This document shows positions 8,562 through 15,188 of a stretch of DNA of 20,625 nucleotides, one piece after another. Location: the NCBI GenBank assembly GCA_031550405.1, contig JAVBOP010000111.1, forward strand, positions 1-20,625. Reading direction: 5' to 3'. Each line of letters begins with the position of its first letter. Within the stretch, counting starts at the first letter, position 1. Source of the DNA: JAVBOP01 sp031550405 (GTDB taxonomy: Bacteria > Bacteroidota > Ignavibacteria > Kapaibacteriales > UBA2268). Both the position numbers and the translations under genes were made by a program. The notes under the pieces were generated by a model. It saw nothing but the letters and a program-made list of their open reading frames with translations, did not search any database and was not told where the DNA came from.

Positions 8562-11468
8562 ATGAAAAATGTTGATACTGTAAAAATGAGCTTTAAGAAG
8601 AAGATGCTATTGTCGTTTTTGCCTATGCTTGTCTTTGTTTTTATAGCGATGACGTACTTTATTTATAAAACAAACGATTCGCTGATAAGCAGAATGGCGG
8701 TGAATGATGCCACGGATATTGCTCACAGGTATGCTAATCAGATAAACATGGAACTGACGGAATATCTCACAGTTGCCCGTGATTTTAATGCACATGTTGC
8801 TGATTACAGGGCAATCGATGTCAATGCTCGCCGGGCATATTATACAGAATTGCCCGGAAAATATCTGCATAATAATCCAAAGCTGCTGTCGGTATGGCTT
8901 GATTTCGAACCGAATGCTCTTGACGGAAAAGATGTTCAATATGTCAATACACCTCCATACGGCAAAACGGGCAGATTCAATATCGGCTGGAATAACAAGC
9001 TTGGCTATCCTGCTTGCGATACTCTTGAAGATGCTGAATCCGAGCTTGGTGAAGAATATTATACAAAGCCTAAGGAAGAAAATAACGAGGTACTGCTAAA
9101 CCCATACTATTATTCATATTCCGGCAAAGCTGAAGAGGAAATACTGATGACCACTATATGTATGCCTGTCCACGATAAAAGTAAGCAGATTGTAGGAGTA
9201 ACAGGCATTGACATATCTCTTGATGCCTTAAAGGCATTTGTAGACCAAATCAAACCATTCGGCTCTGGATATGCAATGCTGGTATCGAACGGCGGGGAGT
9301 TTTTATCTTATCCCGACCCAAAATTTCTGGGCAAGAAGATTACAGATACCAAAGACTATGATGGCAATATGGATATGTTGCCGAAAATTCAGGCAGGGCA
9401 GGAGTTTGAAATAAGAAACCGCTCGGCAATTAATAATGACCAGTCTCTGGAAATATTCGTGCCAATTAAGCTCGGCAATACAACCACTCCCATGTCGCTC
9501 GGCATTTCCATACCGTATAAAGTAATATTTGCCGAAAACGAATCAATGCTGCAAATGCTCATGATATTATGCGCCATCGCGCTTGCCATCATAGCCATTG
9601 TAGTATTTACCGTTGCCAACAAGCTTTCCAAGCCTCTAATCGTATTGAGCAAAGAAGCCGGTAAATTGGCGGAAGGCAATCTGGATATACATATTCAATC
9701 CGAAACGAGTGATGAATCGGGTATGCTGTCCAATACCATTAACCATGTGGTGGAAGTATTGCAGGAATTATTAAAAGATATTAATCAAATTATCACGAAT
9801 GCTTCTGCAGGCAAGCTATCGGTCAGGCTTGATGCTGAAAAATATCACGGCTCTTATGGTAAACTGGCATTGGGCGTAAATACCCTGCTTGACAATATAT
9901 TATCGCCTATCAACATAGCGGCAGACTATCTCAACAGGCTCTCGAAAGGCGACATACCATCTACCGTTACCGAGCAGTTTAATGGCGACTTCAATGAAAT
10001 CAGAAACAGTCTCAACGGCTGTATAGATGCCGTAGGCTTGCTCATAAAGGATACCAATCATCTGGTGAATAAGGCGCTTGACGGCAGCCTGCAAAGCCGG
10101 GCAGACGCTACCAGGCATTTGGGCGATTACAGGAAGATAATAGATGGCGTTAATGGCTTGCTTGATGCTGTTGCCAATCCAATACATACCACTGCCAAAT
10201 TCCTTGAAATGGTAGCAGTTGGCGACCCTGACCTCAGTATGGTAGAGGATGATTACAAGGGCGAATTTAGCGATATAAAGAACAACATAAACACAACATA
10301 CAACACACTTATACATTTCAGAACAGAGATAAACAAGCTGCTTGATGCCGCTACGTCGGGCGAGCTGAATGTGCGCGCCGATATAAGCAGTCTGCAGGGC
10401 AGCTGGCATGATATGGGCAATGGCGTCAATACGATATTTGCCATATTCTCACAGCTGATAGCCGATTCGGGCAGCGTTCTTGCCACTATGTCCACCGGGG
10501 ATTTGACAACACGCATGGAAGGCGAGTATAAAGGGCAATTTCAGGAAATAAAGAGCAATATAAACAATCTGGGCGATTCGCTTAACCAGCTTATATCCAA
10601 TCTTGCATCAATGATACATACAACTGCAAGTGCTGCTGCGCAGATATCTGCATCGGCAGAGGCACTCGCCTTAGCCACCCAGAAACAAAATTCGCAAACA
10701 ACCGAAGTGGCAATAGCTGTGGATGATATGTCGCGCACGGCAGTAAATAACGCAGAAAATGCCAATATGACTGCTGACCTTGCCAAACAAAGCGGCGATG
10801 TTGCAAATAATGGCGGCAAAGTGGTTACCCAAACGGTGCAAAAGATGCGGGAAATAGCCGACGTTGTGCATAATTCGGCATTAAGCATCGAACACCTTGG
10901 CAAATCCAGCAAGGAAATAGGCGAAATCATTGCAGTAATCAATGATATTGCCGACCAGACCAACCTGTTGGCGCTAAATGCGGCAATAGAAGCTGCACGT
11001 GCAGGCGAGCAGGGGCGCGGCTTTGCAGTGGTGGCAGATGAGGTTAGAAAGCTGTCGGAGCGCACAGCAGAGGCAACGCGGCAGATTGCGGATATGATAA
11101 ACTCAATCCAGACAGAAACAGAGCTTGCAGTAAATGCTATGGCAAAAGGCACGCACGAGGTGCAGAGCGGCATAGAGCTTGCCGATAAAGCCGGCAGTTC
11201 CTTAAGCGAGATACTTAACAGCACGAATAAGCTGCTGGGCATGATAAACCACATTGCTGCCGCCAGTGAGGAACAGTCAACATCAAGCGAAAAAATAGCG
11301 AACAATGTTAATGCCATCTCGCATGTTTCTGCCGAATCTGCGCAAAACATTGAAGACGTTGCGACCACAGCAGCAGAGCTTGCCCGCTTAACAGACGACC
11401 TGAACCAAATGATAAACAGTTTCAAGGTGATGCCCGGCAATCCGCATAACCGTATGCTGGATGCGTAA
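8562..11468 (+). CDS. Methyl-accepting chemotaxis protein with dCache sensor and poly-HAMP array
   Basis: A 968-residue transmembrane chemoreceptor, far longer than the usual 550-650. TM1 is about 16-34. The periplasmic dCache sensor (about 37-320) includes VWLDFEPNALDGKD (111-124) and GVTGIDISLDAL (212-223), typical of dCache chemoreceptors. TM2 is about 329-352. A canonical HAMP (351-403) is followed by six HAMP-like units of about 46 residues (403-677), alternating a type with G-x-L-x-x-R plus GVN and a type with GD plus a later Gly-[DE]-Phe, such as YKGEF. The signalling domain (about 680-950) has the invariant hairpin tip DQTNLLALNAAIEAARAGEQ (798-817) and GFAVVADEVRKLSERT. No CheR-docking pentapeptide ends the protein. 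ATG at 8562 or the one eight codons later could be the start; neither has a clear Shine-Dalgarno. No che genes adjoin, so it is an orphan receptor. The ligand cannot be predicted. Confidence 0.95.
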   Translation: MKNVDTVKMSFKKKMLLSFLPMLVFVFIAMTYFIYKTNDSLISRMAVNDATDIAHRYANQINMELTEYLTVARDFNAHVADYRAIDVNARRAYYTELPGKYLHNNPKLLSVWLDFEPNALDGKDVQYVNTPPYGKTGRFNIGWNNKLGYPACDTLEDAESELGEEYYTKPKEENNEVLLNPYYYSYSGKAEEEILMTTICMPVHDKSKQIVGVTGIDISLDALKAFVDQIKPFGSGYAMLVSNGGEFLSYPDPKFLGKKITDTKDYDGNMDMLPKIQAGQEFEIRNRSAINNDQSLEIFVPIKLGNTTTPMSLGISIPYKVIFAENESMLQMLMILCAIALAIIAIVVFTVANKLSKPLIVLSKEAGKLAEGNLDIHIQSETSDESGMLSNTINHVVEVLQELLKDINQIITNASAGKLSVRLDAEKYHGSYGKLALGVNTLLDNILSPINIAADYLNRLSKGDIPSTVTEQFNGDFNEIRNSLNGCIDAVGLLIKDTNHLVNKALDGSLQSRADATRHLGDYRKIIDGVNGLLDAVANPIHTTAKFLEMVAVGDPDLSMVEDDYKGEFSDIKNNINTTYNTLIHFRTEINKLLDAATSGELNVRADISSLQGSWHDMGNGVNTIFAIFSQLIADSGSVLATMSTGDLTTRMEGEYKGQFQEIKSNINNLGDSLNQLISNLASMIHTTASAAAQISASAEALALATQKQNSQTTEVAIAVDDMSRTAVNNAENANMTADLAKQSGDVANNGGKVVTQTVQKMREIADVVHNSALSIEHLGKSSKEIGEIIAVINDIADQTNLLALNAAIEAARAGEQGRGFAVVADEVRKLSERTAEATRQIADMINSIQTETELAVNAMAKGTHEVQSGIELADKAGSSLSEILNSTNKLLGMINHIAAASEEQSTSSEKIANNVNAISHVSAESAQNIEDVATTAAELARLTDDLNQMINSFKVMPGNPHNRMLDA

Positions 11469-11846
11469 GGAATTATAAGAAAATTCACAAATATATGATG
11501 TCGTGTCTCAAACGGATTGGCAATGATACATAACCTGCGTTGGTTATGAATGAGTTGTATACATAAGACAGCTTATGCGGGGCACGACCGAAACAGGCAG
11601 GGTATTTCTTACAGGCGATTATTCGCCAATGAAGATATATCTTGCGGTTAAAGAGCTTTTGCTTTGCTATCCTCATATATTGAGCCGGTTGACCTGAAAA
11701 TCGCCCTATCACCTGCTGCCGCACAGTATAATACATGCTTCTAATGCTTTCGCTGGCGAATATTAGACATTTTTTCTCCTCACAACATCAATGGCATATT
11801 TTTTCCATATCAAGTTTTGGTTAAAAAAAAATCCTTATCGAGTAAA
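11469..11846. other. 378-bp gap between chemoreceptor and flhF without a convincing gene
   Basis: It holds a perfect 7-bp hairpin, CATAACC/GGTTATG (11529-11548, loop TGCGTT), with no T-tract. A smaller one, GGCGA/TCGCC, lies at 11614-11627, and a terminator-like hairpin at 11740-11775. A 40-codon plus-strand frame (ATG 11575 to TGA 11697) reads GRVFLTGDYSPMKIYLAVKE, which has a protein-like mix of residues. It has no ribosome-binding site and matches nothing I recognise; it could be a small gene, a remnant or chance. The longer minus-strand frame here looks spurious. Confidence 0.4.
11740..11775 (+). terminator. Probable intrinsic terminator or flhF leader attenuator
   Basis: TCTAAT (11740-11745) pairs with ATTAGA (11762-11767), and an inner TTCG/CGAA stem closes a CTGG loop, with a small internal bulge. 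Six T follow after two bases (11770-11775). It is 272 bases after the chemoreceptor and 72 before flhF, so it may end the former or act in the leader of the latter. Confidence 0.5.
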
Positions 11847-12947
11847 ATGCGAATAAAAAAATTCATAGCAAACACCATGAAAGAAGGTCGAGAAATGATT
11901 GAACAGGAGCTCGGCAAGGAAGCTATTATCTTATCAAGCAGAAACGCCAAGCTGCCATCGGGAGGCGCTGTGATAGAGCTGGTAGCGGCATTGGATGATA
12001 AAACTGTAAATACGCAGCCCAAAGCAAATATTTATCAGAACAGCAGCATGTTAAGCTCCTCGAAAGAAACTATAGCCAATGAGATAAACACAAAACTTAT
12101 ATCAGAGATAACTTCGCTTAAGAGCATGGTTATGCAGGTGGCGGATAATGTGAAATACCGGCACACAGGCACTATGACAGAAACTATGGCAAGAGTATAT
12201 AAAATTCTGCGTAATTCTGATATTTCAGAAGAGTTTGCGTTGGAAATAACAGGGCGCATAGCTATAAAGGGATACGCTAATGACTATAAGCAGGCAATAG
12301 ACGAAGCAAGACAGATCATTATGAACAGATTAACCTTTGCTAATCCAATAAAACAATCGCCTGCAAGACAGATAGCCATGTTCTATGGACCTACCGGCTG
12401 CGGCAAGACAACGTCTTTGATAAAGCTGGCGCTGGTATGCAAGCTGCTGTATAAAGCAAATATTCTTATCGTTTCCGCAGATACATACAAAGTCGGCGGC
12501 ATTGAGCAGTTGCAGACGCTGGCATCTATTTCCGGTATTGCGTTCACGGCGGTATATAATCCACAGGATTTGAGAGACGTTGTAAAAAATGAGACAGCCT
12601 ATGATATGATAATGATCGATACGGTCGGGCAAAACCCGAATAATAGGGAAAATATGGATATACTGCACGATTATGCAAAAGCAGCTGCTCCAGATTTGCG
12701 TATGCTTGTTCTGAGCGCAACCACGTCCGAGAGCGCTTTGCTGAATACGATTGATAAATTTCAGCCGTTCGGCATCAATTCAACGATTGTTACGAAGGTA
12801 GATGAATCTTCAGGCATGGGAAATATCACAAGCGCAATGGTGCAGCGGAAAATACCTATGGCGTATTTCTCGACAGGACAGAAGATACCGGAAGATTTGG
12901 AGCTTGCAGACAGCGACAAGCTAAACGAATATTTGCTCATAGTATAG
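11847..12947 (+). CDS. flhF: Flagellar biosynthesis SRP-family GTPase FlhF
   Basis: A 366-residue member of the SRP GTPase subfamily (with Ffh and FtsY) that recruits early flagellar parts and fixes the site of flagellar assembly at the membrane. The N-terminus MRIKKFIANTMKEGREMIEQ and the following GKEAIILSSR are the FlhF-specific opening, followed by a variable linker (about 50-110) and an N domain. G-domain motifs are GPTGCGKT (181-188), DTYKVGGIEQL (212-222), DTVGQ (258-262), TKVDE (316-320) and the closing TGQKIPEDLE (343-352). The G3 motif differs from DTAGR of Ffh/FtsY, but this position is relaxed in FlhF. ATG at 11847 fits family starts exactly; a TTG ten codons upstream is less likely. 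It is the first gene of the flagellar cluster. Its usual partner gene flhG lies 1.45 kb away, beyond a hydrolase gene and a repeat block. Confidence 0.95.
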   Translation: MRIKKFIANTMKEGREMIEQELGKEAIILSSRNAKLPSGGAVIELVAALDDKTVNTQPKANIYQNSSMLSSSKETIANEINTKLISEITSLKSMVMQVADNVKYRHTGTMTETMARVYKILRNSDISEEFALEITGRIAIKGYANDYKQAIDEARQIIMNRLTFANPIKQSPARQIAMFYGPTGCGKTTSLIKLALVCKLLYKANILIVSADTYKVGGIEQLQTLASISGIAFTAVYNPQDLRDVVKNETAYDMIMIDTVGQNPNNRENMDILHDYAKAAAPDLRMLVLSATTSESALLNTIDKFQPFGINSTIVTKVDESSGMGNITSAMVQRKIPMAYFSTGQKIPEDLELADSDKLNEYLLIV

Positions 12948-12956
12948 CGGAACAAA

Positions 12957-13616
12957 ATGCGGAATATGGCGGTAATATTGCTGCTGCTGAATATATTTTT
13001 TGCAGCATGCGCATCCGGATTTGACTTGCAGACGGGAGACCTGATATTTCAGGAGGCGTGCGGAAATGGCATTAATAAGGCAATAAAAGAGGCAACCGCA
13101 AGCAATAAAAAATACAACTTTACGCACGTTGGAATAGTATGGATTAATGAAAATGGCGATACGTATGTCATTGAAGCTGCGCCCCCAAGGGTTGCTGCAA
13201 CAGGCATTAAGGAGTATTTGCATCCTGCGGAGGAAAAAAAATGTCCGCCCGTATCTGTCGTCGGCAGAGTGAAGCAGGAATTTCGATACCTCATACCGGA
13301 GGCTATGCAGCACGCAATTGCGCTGATTGGCAGGCAGTATGACGATGAATACGACATACGGAACGACAAATATTATTGCTCCGAGCTGATATATGAGATA
13401 TTCCGCCGCGCGAATAACGGCAACGAGTTCTTTGAATTGAGAGATATGACCTTCAAAAATCTTGAAACGGGCGAATTTCCCAGCGAATGGGTACGGCATT
13501 TTGAGCGGCTCGGCATCCCCATACCGGAGGGTGCGGCTGGAAATAATCCCAACGATATGTCCCGCTCCAATTTGATTGACATTATTGAGATCGACCTGAC
13601 GGTAGATAAAGAATAG
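12957..13616 (+). CDS. YiiX/YebB-type permuted NlpC/P60 cysteine hydrolase, probable lipoprotein
   Basis: A 219-residue protein of the permuted papain-fold (YiiX, DUF830) group, whose members hydrolyse amide or lipid-linked bonds, often at the cell envelope. The opening LQTGDLIFQ (24-32) is the family start. FTHVGIV (55-61) carries the catalytic His 57, and YYCSELIYEIF (139-149) the catalytic Cys 141. Residues 1-17 form a hydrophobic signal, MRNMAVILLLLNIFFAA, just before Cys 18. The -3 position is Phe, so the lipobox is imperfect, but export with lipid anchoring is plausible. The acidic tail is not family-typical. It starts 9 bases after flhF and so is probably co-transcribed with it. This places an envelope hydrolase in a flagellar operon, where it could act on peptidoglycan around the basal body; that role is inference only. 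Confidence 0.82.
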   Translation: MRNMAVILLLLNIFFAACASGFDLQTGDLIFQEACGNGINKAIKEATASNKKYNFTHVGIVWINENGDTYVIEAAPPRVAATGIKEYLHPAEEKKCPPVSVVGRVKQEFRYLIPEAMQHAIALIGRQYDDEYDIRNDKYYCSELIYEIFRRANNGNEFFELRDMTFKNLETGEFPSEWVRHFERLGIPIPEGAAGNNPNDMSRSNLIDIIEIDLTVDKE

Positions 13617-13622
13617 GAAGCT

Positions 13623-13664
13623 CATGTAATTTTGTTTCCATGCGGAAGAAAATAAAATTACATG
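13623..13664. repeat. Inverted repeat directly after the cysteine hydrolase gene
   Basis: CATGTAATTTT (13623-13633) and AAAATTACATG (13654-13664) are perfect 11-bp reverse complements, with TTCC/GGAA continuing inside. The right arm is the front of the first short repeat unit of the block that follows, so it marks the left edge of the block and may also serve as a transcript end. Confidence 0.55.
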
Positions 13665-13722
13665 CTGATGCAGCAAAATTTTCATCAGGACGAAAATATT
13701 TTTAGATACGGGCGAAAATATA

Positions 13723-13799
13723 ATTACATACGGAAGAAAAAATTCCCCTTCCCTGAAGGGGTGGCAGCTGCAAGCTGACGGGGTAGTTTTTAGATGCTG
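13723..13799. repeat. Repeat A, copy 1 (77 bp)
   Basis: Identical over all 77 bases to copy 2 at 13998-14074. It contains the hairpin CCCCTT/AAGGGG with a five-base loop, then CAGCT/AGCTG around GCA, then GACGGGGTAG and a T-rich end. From memory, similar GGGGTGGC...GACGGGGTAG elements are dispersed between genes in several Bacteroidota-type genomes; this was not checked. Confidence 0.9.
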
Positions 13800-13803
13800 A
13801 TGA

Positions 13804-13909
13804 AAAAAATCTGGGATAAGTATCTGAATCAGGATGCTCAAGATTGCAGGATTTACCGGATACTAATCCAAAAAATCTTTTAATCCGCAAAATCCTGATT
13901 CTGACAGGA
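13804..13909. repeat. Repeat B, copy 1 (106 bp)
   Basis: It matches copy 2 (14100-14205) at 102 of 106 positions. Its ends are near-perfect inverted repeats, CTGAATCAGGAT (13824-13835) and ATCCTGATTCTG (13892-13903), with further AGGATT and AATCC echoes inside, so the transcript could fold into one long hairpin. It resembles a REP- or MITE-like element without coding capacity. Confidence 0.88.
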
Positions 13910-13997
13910 CGAAAAAATATCTGCATTATGATGAAAATGAAAAATTAAAAAAATTATGAATAAAAATTCATAATTAATAAAATTAAAAAATTTATTG

Positions 13998-14074
13998 ATT
14001 ACATACGGAAGAAAAAATTCCCCTTCCCTGAAGGGGTGGCAGCTGCAAGCTGACGGGGTAGTTTTTAGATGCTG
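13998..14074. repeat. Repeat A, copy 2 (77 bp)
   Basis: An exact second copy of 13723-13799. It is separated from repeat B copy 2 by 25 bases that include the short phrase GCAGCAAAATTTTCAT, whereas copy 1 is followed by B almost directly. Perfect identity points to recent duplication or gene conversion. Confidence 0.9.
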
Positions 14075-14099
14075 CCGCAGCAAAATTTTCATCATGGAG

Positions 14100-14205
14100 A
14101 AAAAATCTGGGATAAGTATCTGAATCAGGATGCACAAGATTATAGGATTTACCGGATACTAATCCAAAAAATCTTTTAATCCGCAAAATCTTGATTCTGA
14201 CAGGA
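14100..14205. repeat. Repeat B, copy 2 (106 bp)
   Basis: It differs from copy 1 by four substitutions, at 14134, 14141, 14142 and 14191, with no gaps. Its last bases run straight into short repeat C2. Confidence 0.88.
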
Positions 14206-14288
14206 AGAAAATAAAATTACATACTGACGCAGCAAAATTTTCATACTGAAGAAAATAAAATTACATACTGACGCAGCAAAATTTTCAT
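14204..14288. repeat. Short tandem repeats C2 and C3 (41 bp, 44-bp period)
   Basis: Two identical 41-base units at 14204-14244 and 14248-14288, separated by three bases. Each starts GAAGAAAATAAAATTACATA and ends GCAGCAAAATTTTCAT. C1 at 13645-13685 differs at two positions, and a truncated C4 (18 bases) lies at 14358-14375. There is no spacer variation, so this is not a CRISPR array. Confidence 0.88.
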
Positions 14289-14401
14289 CAGGGAGAAAAT
14301 ATTTTTAGATACTGATGTAAATAAATTTACATACGGACGAAAAAATAATTATATATAGAAGAAAATAAAATTACAACAGAGAAAAAAATATTGCATAATA
14401 T

Positions 14402-15169
14402 ATGATTTTCAAAGCAAAACAACCATATTTATTAACAATCGCAAGCGGAAAAGGCGGGGTAGGCAAGAGCGTTATTACGGCTAATATTGCCCACATTTTA
14501 GCGGCTAAGGGCAACAAGGTGCTGGTATTAGATGCGGATATCATGTGTCCCAATCAGCATTTACTGTTTGGCATAGACCCGATTTTGCGCATAGACGACT
14601 GGTTTTATAAAAGGACTTCTGCGGCGAGAACCATACACTATATCCATGATAATCTTGGTCTGATAGCGGGCGCTTTGGATAGCCGCAATATAATGCTGCA
14701 AGACGAGATTTCTTTTCTTGACCTGTTTCAGGAATTGCTTCTCAATACGGATTTTGATTATATAATGGCTGACACTTCGGCTGGAATCACGAAAAGTCTG
14801 GTTGAGTGCTGCAGCCTGTCGGACAAGGTCGGCATTGTTGTTACCGACGAGCCGACGTCGATTTTAGATGCTTACGGCTTGATAAAGATTCTCAGGGAGT
14901 ATGTGGATGCGCACAGTATTAATTTGATACTGAATAATATCATAGATGATGAGGATGCAGCGGATATTTCGGAGAAGTTCAATATGGCGACAAAGCACTT
15001 TATGGATATAACATTGGATATACTTGGAGTGATACCATACAATAGGGCAGTGCGGCAGTCGATATTGCGGCAGGAATTATTGGCGGATATACTTCCGGAT
15101 ATAAATGCAGTTAATGCGATGAAAAATATAACTCAAGCGCTTAAAGCAGCATCTAATTTGGCTAAATAA
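14402..15169 (+). CDS. flhG: MinD/ParA-like ATPase, FlhG (YlxH/FleN) type
   Basis: A 255-residue deviant Walker A ATPase that, as FlhG, limits flagellar number by acting with FlhF at the membrane. SGKGGVGKS (15-23) is the deviant Walker A motif; LDADIMCPN (43-51) follows as Walker A', and DTSAG (124-128) is the Walker B-like segment. The C-terminal helix NAVNAMKNITQALKAASNLAK is amphipathic, as expected for membrane binding. The Walker motif starts after only 14 residues. Well-studied FlhG proteins carry an N-terminal DQAxxLR helix that activates the FlhF GTPase, and this one has no room for it. A TAA in frame at 14396-14398 rules out a longer start. The repeat block ends just before the gene. 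MinD itself is the alternative, but the position between flhF and fliA favours FlhG. No clear Shine-Dalgarno is visible. Confidence 0.87.
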   Translation: MIFKAKQPYLLTIASGKGGVGKSVITANIAHILAAKGNKVLVLDADIMCPNQHLLFGIDPILRIDDWFYKRTSAARTIHYIHDNLGLIAGALDSRNIMLQDEISFLDLFQELLLNTDFDYIMADTSAGITKSLVECCSLSDKVGIVVTDEPTSILDAYGLIKILREYVDAHSINLILNNIIDDEDAADISEKFNMATKHFMDITLDILGVIPYNRAVRQSILRQELLADILPDINAVNAMKNITQALKAASNLAK

Positions 15170-15188
15170 AAGAAAGGATAGAAAAAAT

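Larger units (their letters stand above)
13617..14401. repeat. 785-bp non-coding block of nested direct repeats between the hydrolase gene and flhG
   Basis: No credible gene occurs here; frames on either strand mostly follow the repeats. The order is C1 (13645-13685), A1, B1, a unique AT-rich stretch, A2, B2, C2 (14204-14244), C3 (14248-14288) and a partial C4 (14358-14375). An 18-base string, GAAAATATTTTTAGATAC, occurs at 13692-13709 and 14295-14312. A short phrase GCAGCAAAATTTTCAT recurs four times. The A and B pairs repeat in the same order about 275-296 bp apart, which suggests a segmental tandem duplication. All copies are in the same orientation. Confidence 0.92.

Noticed and set aside
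10541..11488. 315-codon minus-strand frame opposite the chemoreceptor signalling domain
   Set aside because: It is the antisense of a highly conserved domain. Its Ala/Ser/Cys-rich product has no motif and merely reflects the codon use of the plus-strand gene.
12618..12632. FlhF G3 motif DTVGQ instead of DTAGR as a possible inactivating change
   Set aside because: This position is relaxed among FlhF proteins, and the other G motifs (GPTGCGKT, TKVDE) are intact, so loss of GTPase function is not implied.
12921..14186. Minus-strand frames across the hydrolase gene and the repeat block (for example 12921-13841 and 13880-14137)
   Set aside because: They read through repeats A and B, so they share similar peptides at their starts, and are antisense to the hydrolase. 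Peptides of this kind are typical of spurious calls in dispersed repeats.
14204..14375. Short tandem repeats considered as a CRISPR array
   Set aside because: Only two full adjacent copies exist, separated by three bases, with no spacers and no cas genes in the window.
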